A stretch of DNA of 64,000 nt from Pseudomonas sp. GTDB taxonomy: Bacteria; Pseudomonadota; Gammaproteobacteria; Pseudomonadales; Pseudomonadaceae. The notes below the pieces were generated by a model. The model saw only the letters and a list, made by a program, of their open reading frames with translations. It made no database searches and had not been told where the DNA came from. Where the stretch lies: contig NZ_JAUYNT010000025.1 of the NCBI RefSeq assembly GCF_030698175.1, positions 62,001-126,000 on the forward strand, written 5' to 3'. Below, piece after piece: positions 16,749 through 24,480 of this stretch. A program made the position numbers and the translations under genes. The stretch's first letter is position 1, and each line of letters starts with the position of its first letter.

Positions 16749-16876
16749 AGTCGCTGCATCCGTCGCCGCTGTCGGCCTAGCGCGGCTTTATCGGTAACGG
16801 CCATTTCAGCCGTACCAATAAGTTTCTCCAGCCGAACGGTCAGGCGGTTATCGATTGGCGCTTGCCGGCACTTTAA
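16749..16876 (+). pseudogene. Decayed duplicate of the ung 3' end
   Basis: This stretch aligns with ung 9930-10057 with no gaps seen by eye and roughly 85 percent identity. Shared blocks include GCCGCTGTCGGCCTA and GGTAACGGCCATTTCAGCCG. In the ung frame it has an internal TAG (TCG GCC TAG) and then ends with its own TAA after LPAL. No start or 5' region exists. It marks the far boundary of the tct block, so the block is flanked by direct repeats of the ung 3' end. Confidence 0.9.
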
Positions 16877-16941
16877 TCCGCGCTTGTCTGTGCTTCGCTT
16901 TGGCTGGGCGTAGTCGCCAGCGATGAGTGTTCGCGCGTATC

Positions 16942-17004
16942 AGGGTGGGCTTTAGCCCACCAAGAAGCCTGCGTTTAGAGCCGGTGGGCTGAAACCCACC
17001 CTGC
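16942..17004. repeat. REP-pair element (AGGGTGGGCTTTAGCCCACC type)
   Basis: CAGGGTGGGCTTTAGCCC and GGGCTGAAACCCACCCTG face each other across about 25 bases; each half is a hairpin. It sits just downstream of the HDOD gene and the ung remnant. The 16877-16941 stretch shows nothing recognisable. Confidence 0.8.
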
Positions 17005-17010
17005 AACTGC

Positions 17011-17847
17011 TTACTGCAACATGCCCATAGCCGCTTCCATGGCGGCCGAGAGGTCTTCGTCCTCGTGCATGTCTTTGCTGGGGTCCAGGCCTAGCTTGGC
17101 GAAGGCCGGGATCTGGCTCCAGTCCAGCTTGGTGTAAGGGTGCTCGGTGCCGATGTAGCTCTGCAGGGTGGCGACCTGCACGATGTCGACATAGTCGACC
17201 TTGGCCGAGTCGCGGGTGAAGTCCAGGTACTGGCTGGGGATGATGGCCAGTTGCTCGGGAAATGCCCAGGTGCGCAGAATCTTGTCGCCGATGATCGGGT
17301 GAATCTGCTCGATCACATGGTTGAGGCTGATGGAGTCGGCGAGCAGGTCGTTGTGCTCTTCGGCATAGGCCAGGATCGGCAGCGCGCCAATCTGATGGAC
17401 CAGCCCGGCGAGGGTCGCTTGATCCGGCATCAGACGGGTGAACTGCTTACACAGGACGTGGCAGATGCCGGCGATCTCGGTGCTTTTAGTCCATATCTCG
17501 CGCATTTTACGGTCGACTACATCGGAGGTGGCCTGGAACATTTGCTCCATCGCCAAGCCGATGGCCAGGTTACAGGTGTAGTTGATGCCGAGGCGGTTGA
17601 CGGCCATCTGCAGGTCGGTAATTTCCTTGCTGGTGCGCAGCAAGGGGCTGTTGACCACCTTGATGATGCGCGCTGTCAGGGCCGCATCATTGCCAATCAC
17701 TCGGCTCAGCTGCAGGGTGCTGATATTTGGGTCTTCGGCGGCTTCGCGGACTTTTAGCGCTACCTCCGGCAGGGTGGGCAGTACCAGGTCGTCGTTTTCG
17801 ATGGCCTGGATCAGGTCCTGTTGGACTTTGTCGGCAAGTTTGCTCAT
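17011..17847 (-). CDS. HDOD-domain signalling protein
   Basis: The 278-residue protein consists of one HDOD domain (about 20-220), with LPTLPEVALKVREAAEDPN, LSRVIGNDAALTARIIKVVNS and HQIGALPILAY. HDOD proteins resemble HD phosphohydrolases but lack the metal-binding catalytic residues and usually act as protein partners in stress, chemotaxis or c-di-GMP signalling. An acidic tail (DPSKDMHEDEDLSAAMEAA) closes the protein. Start at 17847 (ATG) rather than the TTG just upstream. Its target is unknown. Confidence 0.85.
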   Translation of the reverse strand: MSKLADKVQQDLIQAIENDDLVLPTLPEVALKVREAAEDPNISTLQLSRVIGNDAALTARIIKVVNSPLLRTSKEITDLQMAVNRLGINYTCNLAIGLAMEQMFQATSDVVDRKMREIWTKSTEIAGICHVLCKQFTRLMPDQATLAGLVHQIGALPILAYAEEHNDLLADSISLNHVIEQIHPIIGDKILRTWAFPEQLAIIPSQYLDFTRDSAKVDYVDIVQVATLQSYIGTEHPYTKLDWSQIPAFAKLGLDPSKDMHEDEDLSAAMEAAMGMLQ

Positions 17848-17922
17848 CAAGGCTCTCTTTGCTGGCGGGCTGTGAAGCGGGTCGCCGTATCAGGGTAATA
17901 GTCAGCAGTGTAGTGGTCAGGC

Positions 17923-18909
17923 TCAGCGCTGAATCTCGCGATCAGAATCTAGCTTATAGGGTAGCTCCAAGCGCTGCAGTGCGTCGCCTTCGAGGCTGCC
18001 CAGATAAATACGGCCATCGTTGAGCGCATCTTCTTGCAGCACGGCTAAGAGTTCAACACTCTCGCCGGCCTGGGCTGCCAGCACCACTTCACCCACGCTG
18101 CTGGCGTGGACTGGTGAAAACAGTGGCGTGGCGACGTCGGGGATGTGATTGCCGCTAAGGCTTAGGCGGTACAGGCGGCGCTTTAGCTTGCCAAGGTACT
18201 GCATGCGCGCGACGATTTCCTGGCCGGTGTAACAGCCTTTTTTGAAGCTGACGCCGCCGAGGGCCTGCAAATTGATCATTTGCGGAATAAAAGCTTCACG
18301 GCTGGCACCGAAGACTTGACCGATGCCGGCCCGGACTTGCGCCAGTAGCCAGCTATTGAGCGGTGCCTGCGGCAACTGCGCGGCCAGTTGCTTATGCAGC
18401 TGCTCGGCACTGGCGCTGGGCGCCCAGAGCTCGCTGCGGCCATCGCTCAGGCGTACGGCCAACAGTTCGCCGTGACGGGCGAGGCTGTCGCAGGCCTCGG
18501 CCAGTTGCAGGCCAAGGCTGGCCAGCACGGCGTCGCCCCCTTGCAGGCCGAAGCGCACCCAAAGGGCGCTTGCGTCGGTTAATTTGGACTTGGAAAACAC
18601 CGCGTATTTTTGTAACTCGGCCAGTTGCTCGGTCAGCAGTTCGCTGGCCATGGCCAACAGGTAGCCGTCGGCTTGCTGCAGAATGCGAAAACTGGAGAGC
18701 ATCCGCCCTTTCGGGGTGCAGCGAGCGCCCAGGCTGGCGTTGTGCTCATCGAGGTAGTTGAGGTTGCAGGTCAGCTGGCCCTGCAGCAACTTGCTGGCGT
18801 CAGGGCCGCGTACGGCGAGCAGCCCTTCGTGCGTCAAGGCGCAGAAGAACGCAGAGTCGGTATGCGCCGAATCGGGGGAAACTAAGTCGGTAAACGCGAG
18901 GTCGGCCAT
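17923..18909 (-). CDS. ygfZ: Folate-dependent Fe-S cluster protein YgfZ
   Basis: The 328-residue protein has the YgfZ signature KKGCYTGQEIVAR, whose cysteine is essential in E. coli, and an aminomethyltransferase-like (GcvT) fold with GQLTCNLNYL and GARCTPKGRML near the N-terminus. YgfZ uses tetrahydrofolate and helps build or repair certain Fe-S enzymes. It is divergent from sdhE, and the shared 286-bp control region contains a 140-bp palindromic repeat. Confidence 0.92.
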   Translation of the reverse strand: MADLAFTDLVSPDSAHTDSAFFCALTHEGLLAVRGPDASKLLQGQLTCNLNYLDEHNASLGARCTPKGRMLSSFRILQQADGYLLAMASELLTEQLAELQKYAVFSKSKLTDASALWVRFGLQGGDAVLASLGLQLAEACDSLARHGELLAVRLSDGRSELWAPSASAEQLHKQLAAQLPQAPLNSWLLAQVRAGIGQVFGASREAFIPQMINLQALGGVSFKKGCYTGQEIVARMQYLGKLKRRLYRLSLSGNHIPDVATPLFSPVHASSVGEVVLAAQAGESVELLAVLQEDALNDGRIYLGSLEGDALQRLELPYKLDSDREIQR

Positions 18910-18994
18910 TGGGTTCGCAAAATAAAGTCAGGGTGGTCATCATAGAGTGCTGCCGCTGGCTTGTCAGCGGGTGCAGGCAAGTGCCTAGCATCGC

Positions 18995-19000
18995 TATAAT
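18995..19000 (+). promoter_or_regulatory. Possible -10 box (TATAAT) for sdhE transcription
   Basis: A perfect TATAAT lies 12 bp before the palindromic repeat. No good -35 box stands at 17 bp. If used, the sdhE message would carry the whole 140-nt hairpin in its leader. Confidence 0.35.
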
Positions 19001-19011
19001 GCCGCCCTATT

Positions 19012-19151
19012 CAAACTGTGTGAAAACTACTGCGCTCGGTTATGCCGCGTTAAAAACAAGCTCGGACTGCTCATTTACAACTCGTAAACTCCGCGTCCTC
19101 GCTTGTTTTTGCCTTGCCTACCCTTCGCTCGCTACGTTTTCACACAGTTTG
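19012..19151. repeat. 140-bp nested palindromic repeat, copy A
   Basis: The ends CAAACTGTGTGAAAAC (19012-19027) and GTTTTCACACAGTTTG (19136-19151) are perfect 16-bp inverted repeats. Inside, AAAAACAAGC (19052-19061) pairs with GCTTGTTTTT (19101-19110), and TTTAC/GTAAA forms the tip. No coding capacity. Three other copies are at 27861, 41506 and 59314. It lies between divergent ygfZ and sdhE. Confidence 0.93.
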
Positions 19152-19195
19152 TATTTCTGTTTTTAAGCTAATGCTTACTCTCGAGGAACTGCTGC

Positions 19196-19450
19196 ATGGT
19201 CGATGCGACTGAACTCAACCGGCTGTTTTGGCATAGCCGGCGCGGCATGCTGGAGCTGGACGTGCTGTTGGTGCCCTTTGTTCGTGAGGTGTTTCCAACC
19301 CTGGATGAAGTCAATCAGCAGCGCTATCGGCAGCTGTTGACCTGTGAAGACCAGGATATGTTTGGCTGGTTTATGCAGCGCAATGAGCCGGATGATCCGG
19401 AACTCAAATTGATCGTGAAGATGATTTTGGACCGTGTCCAACCCAAGTAA
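19196..19450 (+). CDS. sdhE: Succinate dehydrogenase flavinylation factor SdhE
   Basis: The 84-residue protein has [14 protein letters not shown] near residues 15-28. The RGxxE motif is the part of SdhE/YgfY that binds SdhA and drives covalent FAD attachment. Size and motif match the family. The next gene starts 17 bp inside it (GTG), as in the common sdhE-ygfX pair. Confidence 0.93.
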   Translation: MVDATELNRLFWHSRRGMLELDVLLVPFVREVFPTLDEVNQQRYRQLLTCEDQDMFGWFMQRNEPDDPELKLIVKMILDRVQPK

Positions 19451-19886
19451 ACCCTTCGAATGCCACTGGCAGGCCTCGCGCTTGCTGTTGGCCGGCTATC
19501 TGCTGATATTTGGCTTGGCGTTGTTGGCGTTATGGTTGGCGGCGCTGCCGCTGTGGGCGCAATTATTGGGTGGGGTGTTGGTGCTGCTGCACGCCGCGTG
19601 GTGTTTGCCGCGGCAGATTCTGCTCGGCTCGCCCCAGGCGTTCACCGGCTTGCGCCATGATGCGGCCGGCTGGCAGTTGTTTAATGTCGCTGTGGGCTGG
19701 CAAACGGTGCAACTGCGGCCCAGTAGCCTGGCGTTGCCCTTGGTGGTGGTGCTGCACTTTCGCCTAGCCGGTGAGCGCCGGGTGCGCGGCCTGTGCATCC
19801 CCTGCGATGCACTCAAACACGACCTGCACCGGCGCTTGCGGCTGCAGCTGAAGTTCAGTCGGCGTAGGTGGGCGGCACTAAAATAG
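19434..19886 (+). CDS. ygfX: YgfX-like membrane protein
   Basis: The 150-residue protein has two adjacent membrane segments (about 17-38 and 41-58) followed by a cytoplasmic domain ending in a basic tail ([23 protein letters not shown]). It starts at a GTG inside the end of sdhE. E. coli YgfX/CptA was described as a toxin-like partner of SdhE affecting MreB and FtsZ, but the general role of the family is unsettled. Its 3' end overlaps the 3' end of convergent nadB by 32 bp. Confidence 0.75.
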   Translation: MSNPSKPFECHWQASRLLLAGYLLIFGLALLALWLAALPLWAQLLGGVLVLLHAAWCLPRQILLGSPQAFTGLRHDAAGWQLFNVAVGWQTVQLRPSSLALPLVVVLHFRLAGERRVRGLCIPCDALKHDLHRRLRLQLKFSRRRWAALK

Positions 19887-21471
19887 TGTCGCGGGCCTCG
19901 CTCAGTTGCTCGGGATAGTCGAGGGTGTAATGCAGTCCGCGGCTTTCGCGGCGTTGCATGGCGGAGCGGATCATCAACTCGGCAACTTGCGCCAGGTTAC
20001 GCAGCTCGATCAGGTCACGACTGACCTTGTAGTTGCTGTAGAACTCGTCGATTTCATCCAGCAATAAACGCACGCGGTGCTCGGCCCGTTGCAGGCGCTT
20101 GTTGGTGCGTACGATGCCGACGTAGTCCCACATAAAGCGCCGCAACTCGTCCCAGTTGTGCGCAATGATCACGTCCTCATCCGAGTCGGTCACCTGACTG
20201 GCGTCCCAGCCCGGCAGGGTGGGTGGCGCGCTAACGTCGCTCAGCTGTTGGCAAATATCCGCCGCCGCCGAGCGGGCATACACAAAGCATTCCAGCAGCG
20301 AGTTGCTGGCCATCCGATTCGCCCCATGCAAACCGGTGAAGCTGGTTTCACCGATGGCATACAGGCCGGGAATATCGCTGCGCCCGGCCTGGTCGACCAG
20401 CACGCCGCCGCAGGTGTAATGCGCAGCTGGTACCACCGGGATCTGCTGGGTGGTGATGTCGATACCAAAGGTCAGGCAGCGCTCGTAAACGGTGGGGAAG
20501 TGCGCTTTAACGAACTCGGCCGGTTTATGGCTGATGTCCAGATAGACGCAGTCAATCCCTAAGCGCTTCATCTCATGGTCGATGGCGCGGGCGACTATGT
20601 CGCGCGGGGCGAGTTCGGCGCGTGGGTCGAAGCGCTGCATAAAACGCTGGCCATTGGGCAGTTTGAGCAGTGCACCTTCACCGCGCAGAGCTTCGGTAAC
20701 CAAAAAGCTTTTGGCTTGCGGATGGTACAGGCAGGTCGGGTGAAACTGATTGAACTCCAGATTGCCCACCCGGCAGCCCGCCCGCCAGGCCATGGCGATG
20801 CCGTCGCCGCAAGCGCCGTCGGGGTTGCTGGTATACAGGTAAACCTTGGCGGCGCCACCACAGGCCAGGGCGGTAAAGCGGGCGCCGTAGGTGTCGACTT
20901 CGCCGGTTTGGCGGCTGAGCACGTAGGCGCCGAGGCAGCGTTTGCCCGGCAGGCCGAGTTTGCGTTCGGTAATCAGGTCGACGGCGACGAGTTGTTCCAG
21001 TAGCTCGATATTCGGCCGTTTTTTCGCCTCAGCCAGCAGCGTGTTGAAGATTGCTGCCCCCGTCGCATCGGCGGCATGGATGATGCGTCTATGGCTGTGG
21101 CCGCCCTCGCGGGTCAGGTGAAACTCAAAGCCGCCGTCTTCACGAGGTTCTTCATCGTCGCGGGTAAAGGGTACGCCTTGTTCGATCAGCCAATCGATGG
21201 CCGCGCGGCTGTGCTCCACGGTAAAGCGCACGGCGGCTTCGCTGCACAGGCCGCCGCCGGCATTCAGGGTGTCCGCAACATGGGACTCGACGGTGTCGGC
21301 GTCGTCCAGCACCGCAGCAACCCCGCCTTGCGCCCAGTAGGTTGAGCCATTGGCCAGCTCGCCCTTGCTCAGCACGGCGATGCGCAGATGCGTGGGTAGG
21401 GTCAGGGCCAGTGTCAGGCCGGCGGCGCCGCTGCCAATGATTAAAACGTCGTGTTGATACTGTTGGCTCAT
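19855..21471 (-). CDS. nadB: L-aspartate oxidase
   Basis: The 538-residue flavoprotein has the FAD-binding [11 protein letters not shown] near residue 13, [13 protein letters not shown] near 42, the [10 protein letters not shown] substrate segment and [21 protein letters not shown] near 350. It oxidises L-aspartate to iminoaspartate, the first step of NAD synthesis. ATG at 21471 is preferred over a GTG 6 bases upstream. It is divergent from algU, as in P. aeruginosa. Confidence 0.95.
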   Translation of the reverse strand: MSQQYQHDVLIIGSGAAGLTLALTLPTHLRIAVLSKGELANGSTYWAQGGVAAVLDDADTVESHVADTLNAGGGLCSEAAVRFTVEHSRAAIDWLIEQGVPFTRDDEEPREDGGFEFHLTREGGHSHRRIIHAADATGAAIFNTLLAEAKKRPNIELLEQLVAVDLITERKLGLPGKRCLGAYVLSRQTGEVDTYGARFTALACGGAAKVYLYTSNPDGACGDGIAMAWRAGCRVGNLEFNQFHPTCLYHPQAKSFLVTEALRGEGALLKLPNGQRFMQRFDPRAELAPRDIVARAIDHEMKRLGIDCVYLDISHKPAEFVKAHFPTVYERCLTFGIDITTQQIPVVPAAHYTCGGVLVDQAGRSDIPGLYAIGETSFTGLHGANRMASNSLLECFVYARSAAADICQQLSDVSAPPTLPGWDASQVTDSDEDVIIAHNWDELRRFMWDYVGIVRTNKRLQRAEHRVRLLLDEIDEFYSNYKVSRDLIELRNLAQVAELMIRSAMQRRESRGLHYTLDYPEQLSEARDTILVPPTYAD

Positions 21472-21542
21472 GTCCACATCCGCAAAAAAGCGTCTCGCAG
21501 TATATAGAGTGGGCAGGCAGTGCAGTAGCGCCTAGCCGTTTT

Positions 21543-21569
21543 GAACTTTTTGCCAAAATACGCCTCAGA
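21543..21569 (+). promoter_or_regulatory. Sigma-22 (AlgU) type promoter, distal
   Basis: GAACTT (21543-21548), a 16-bp spacer, then TCAGA (21565-21569) closely match the ECF sigma-22/sigma-E consensus GAACTT-N16-TCtgA. It lies 250 bp upstream of algU and implies autoregulation, as is known for P. aeruginosa algU. Confidence 0.8.
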
Positions 21570-21734
21570 GGCGCGTGCGGTTATAGCGGATGTGGGTTAA
21601 TTAATCTGTTGGCTTTTGAATTGCGGTATTTCTGCTCAACTGCAATAAGATGCTCGCTGCAGCTGGGCAAGGGTTTGGCTGTGTTGTGCCAAGCAGTGTC
21701 GACAGGATTCTGCAGCAAGCTTGCGTAACCGGGA

Positions 21735-21761
21735 GAACTTTTGCACCGCCGTCTGGTCTAT
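21735..21761 (+). promoter_or_regulatory. Sigma-22 (AlgU) type promoter, proximal
   Basis: GAACTT (21735-21740), a 16-bp spacer, then TCTAT (21757-21761). The -35 is perfect and the -10 partial. It is 60 bp before the algU start and would give a short leader. Confidence 0.6.
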
Positions 21762-21820
21762 TTTTGCAGACTGATGAGTTGGCTGGTGCAGCGCTCCCCC
21801 ACGCTTAACGAGGAGTGTTC

Positions 21821-22402
21821 ATGCAAACCCAGGAAGAGGATCAGCAGCTTGTCGAGCGCGTACAGCGCGGTGATAAGCGAGCCTTCGATCTGTTGGTGTT
21901 GAAGTATCAGCACAAGATTCTCGGGTTGGTCGTGCGTTTTGTGCGCGATCCCCATGAGGCTCAGGATGTTGCTCAAGAAGCCTTTATTAAGGCCTATCGG
22001 GCACTGGCAAATTTTCGCGGTGACAGTGCGTTTTATACCTGGCTGTACCGTATCGCCATTAACACGGCGAAAAACTATCTGGTGTCGCGTGGTCGGCGAC
22101 CACCAGAGTCGGATGTTAGTGCCGAGGATGCTGAATTTTATGACGGTGACCATGGTCTGAAAGATATTGAGTCGCCGGAGCGTTTGCTGCTGCGCGATGA
22201 GATCGAGGCCACGGTTCACCGGGCGATTGCGAGCTTGCCTGAAGACTTACGCACGGCTTTAACCCTGCGCGAGTTTGATGGTTTGAGTTATGAGGACATC
22301 GCCGCAGTCATGCGTTGTCCGGTTGGAACTGTACGTTCGCGAATTTTTCGCGCCCGTGAAGCTGTTGATAAAGCCCTGCAGCCGTTACTGCAGGATTCCT
22401 GA
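21821..22402 (+). CDS. algU: ECF sigma factor AlgU (sigma-22, RpoE-like)
   Basis: The 193-residue protein is the same length as P. aeruginosa AlgU. It has region 2 (FDLLVLKYQHKILGLVVRF to YTWLYRIAINTAKNYL) and region 4 (PEDLRTALTLREFDGLSYED to GTVRSRIFRAREA). It directs transcription of envelope-stress and, in mucoid strains, alginate genes, and is held inactive by MucA. The ATG at 21821 has AGGAG 6 bases upstream; a GTG two codons earlier is less likely. Two matching promoters lie upstream. Confidence 0.97.
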   Translation: MQTQEEDQQLVERVQRGDKRAFDLLVLKYQHKILGLVVRFVRDPHEAQDVAQEAFIKAYRALANFRGDSAFYTWLYRIAINTAKNYLVSRGRRPPESDVSAEDAEFYDGDHGLKDIESPERLLLRDEIEATVHRAIASLPEDLRTALTLREFDGLSYEDIAAVMRCPVGTVRSRIFRAREAVDKALQPLLQDS

Positions 22403-22433
22403 TAGCGCGGCGCAAGCCGAGAGAGGAAACGTT

Positions 22434-23024
22434 ATGAGTGGTCAAGCCTTGCAGGAATCGCTGTCCGCGTTACTGGATAACGAAACCGATGAACTCGAGT
22501 TGCGCCGGCTACTGGCCGCCAGCGACGACGGTGAAATGCGCGCTACCTGGGCCCGTTATCAGGTAGCCCGGGCGGTGATGCATAAAGAGTTGCTGCTGCC
22601 GCACCTGGATCTGGCGGCAAAGGTTTCGGCCGCGTTGGCGGATGAGCCGCCGGTAAAGGTCACGCGGCGTTTGCCCTGGACCGGTTTGGGTCGTTTAGCG
22701 GTGGCCGCCTCGGTGACTGTGGCCGTGCTGGCGGGAGTGCGTTTGTATAATCAGGACGACATTACCAGCACGCAACTGGCGCAAAGCTCGGCTCAACCGA
22801 CGCTGTCGGCGCCCCATTTGCAAGGCCCGGCGATTTTGGCCGGGTACAGCGCCAACGCCGGTGCTGAGCAGGGTGCGCGGGTGAATGCGGCGCAAACCGC
22901 TGAGCTGACGTGGCAGCAGCAACGCTTGCCAGCCTATGTCCGTCAACATGCACAACAAGCTGCGGCGGCTGGCAGTCAAACTGCGGTGCCCTATGCACGC
23001 GCCGCCAGTTTAGAAACTCACTGA
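22434..23024 (+). CDS. mucA: Anti-sigma factor MucA
   Basis: The 196-residue protein has a cytoplasmic AlgU-binding domain (LQESLSALLDNETDELELRRLL), one membrane segment near 85-104 (GRLAVAASVTVAVLAGVRLY) and a periplasmic tail ending RAASLETH. It sequesters AlgU until cleaved by AlgW and MucP. The frame is full length, with none of the truncating frameshifts that cause mucoidy, so the strain should keep AlgU under control. The start has GAGAGGAAACGTT before it. Confidence 0.95.
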   Translation: MSGQALQESLSALLDNETDELELRRLLAASDDGEMRATWARYQVARAVMHKELLLPHLDLAAKVSAALADEPPVKVTRRLPWTGLGRLAVAASVTVAVLAGVRLYNQDDITSTQLAQSSAQPTLSAPHLQGPAILAGYSANAGAEQGARVNAAQTAELTWQQQRLPAYVRQHAQQAAAAGSQTAVPYARAASLETH

Positions 23025-23032
23025 GTTTCGCT

Positions 23033-23992
23033 ATGCGTGGGATCGGAACGTTTTTGCTGACGGCTTGGCTGGCGGTGCCAGTGCAGGCCGCCACGTTGCC
23101 AGTTACCGCGCAAGCGTGGTTGGAGCGGTTGCAGGCTGCGGAGCAGCAACATAGCTATCAAGGCACCTTTGTCTACGAGCGTAACGGCAGCTTCTCAACC
23201 CATGCGATCTGGCATCGGGTTGAGGCAAATGGCCAGGTACGTGAGCGACTGTTGCAATTGGATGGTCCGCTGCAAGAGATGTTGCGCCTCGATGCTCAGT
23301 TGCAATGCATCAGCACCCAGCAGGTTGAGCAACGGGCGTCGGTGTCGGGTTTGGTTGTGCAGCAACTGCAGCCGGCGCAATTGGCCGCTCACTATGATTT
23401 GCGCATCCTTGGTCAATCGCGGGTCGCAGGTCATGCAGCGGTAGTCCTGGCGTTGCTGCCGCGCGATCAATATCGCTACGGTCTTGAGTTACACCTTGAT
23501 CAGCAAACTGGCTTGGCGCTCAAATCCTTGTTGCTCAATGAGCAGGGCCAGTTGCTCGAGCGTTTTCAGTTCACCCAATTAGACAGTCGCAGTGAACTCA
23601 CTGATGCGGCGCTGCAGCCTGGCCCTGATTGTTTGGCGGTAGCGGTGGCGCCAGTCGCTCCTGCGCTTGTCAGCCCTTGGCGGGCTGCATGGTTGCCGCC
23701 GGGCTTTAGTTTGATCGGTACCGAACAACGTGACGGTCAGAGTGCGAATGAGTCGCTGACCTGGTTGATTTTTAGCGATGGCTTGGCCCGCTTTTCAGTG
23801 TTTATCGAGGCCTTGCCTAGCACTGCAGTTGAAGATCTACATCGCCAGCTGGGGCCGACTGTGGTGGTTTCCCAGCAGATGCAAGGTGTCAGTGGGCCGG
23901 TAATGGTCACGGTGGTGGGCGAGGTGCCCTTGGTCGCCGCCGAGCGCGTGGTCTTGTCGATGGGGTTGGCGGCTGAGCAGGCGACACCATGA
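23033..23992 (+). CDS. mucB: Periplasmic regulator MucB (RseB family)
   Basis: The 319-residue protein has a signal peptide (cleavage probably after VPVQA) and the MucB/RseB N-terminal domain, with AAEQQHSYQGTFVYERNG near 40. It binds the periplasmic tail of MucA and shields it from AlgW; lipid signals release it. It starts 8 bp after the mucA stop and its last bases overlap mucC (ATGA). Confidence 0.93.
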   Translation: MRGIGTFLLTAWLAVPVQAATLPVTAQAWLERLQAAEQQHSYQGTFVYERNGSFSTHAIWHRVEANGQVRERLLQLDGPLQEMLRLDAQLQCISTQQVEQRASVSGLVVQQLQPAQLAAHYDLRILGQSRVAGHAAVVLALLPRDQYRYGLELHLDQQTGLALKSLLLNEQGQLLERFQFTQLDSRSELTDAALQPGPDCLAVAVAPVAPALVSPWRAAWLPPGFSLIGTEQRDGQSANESLTWLIFSDGLARFSVFIEALPSTAVEDLHRQLGPTVVVSQQMQGVSGPVMVTVVGEVPLVAAERVVLSMGLAAEQATP

Positions 23993-24441
23993 TCGAGGAG
24001 CCGGGGCGGGTGGTTAGCCTTGATGACGGCGTCGTTTGGGTCGAGACCTTGCGCAAGAGCACTTGTTCCAGTTGTTCGGCGAATGCCGGCTGCGGGCAGG
24101 GCTTGCTGGATAAATTGGCGATTAGCAGTCAGCGCGGCACTGTTCGCGTTCTGACTGACTTGCAGCTGAGGGTCGGCGATAACGTGATTATCGGACTGCG
24201 TGAGGATGCGTTGTTGCGTAGCGCGTTGCTGGTCTATCTGCTGCCCTTGTTTGGCTTGTTTGCGGGTGCTTTGGGCGCTGATTATTTTGCGTTTGGCGAG
24301 CTCTTGAGTATCGCTGCAGGGTTGCTCGGATTGCTGCTGGCAGGCTTGTTTGTGCGTGAGCACAGCCGGCGTCACGCGGATGATCCGGCGCTGCAGCCGG
24401 TGGTGCTGCGGGCCCTGCTGGGCGCGCCGTTGAGTTGTTAA
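23989..24441 (+). CDS. mucC: Membrane protein MucC (RseC family)
   Basis: The 150-residue protein has an N-terminal soluble part with a cysteine cluster (CSSCSANAGCG, about 26-36) and two membrane segments (about 80-100 and 105-125). RseC/MucC proteins modulate envelope stress and have been tied to the reducing system for SoxR; the cysteine motif may bind an Fe-S cluster, but this is not shown. It overlaps mucB by 4 bp. Confidence 0.9.
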   Translation: MIEEPGRVVSLDDGVVWVETLRKSTCSSCSANAGCGQGLLDKLAISSQRGTVRVLTDLQLRVGDNVIIGLREDALLRSALLVYLLPLFGLFAGALGADYFAFGELLSIAAGLLGLLLAGLFVREHSRRHADDPALQPVVLRALLGAPLSC

Positions 24442-24480
24442 TTGGTGGATTTATCGTGTCGATCAGAGGTTTATGCCTAA

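Noticed and set aside
22434..23024. Possible mucA mutation as in mucoid strains
   Set aside because: The frame is full length with normal C-terminus RAASLETH.
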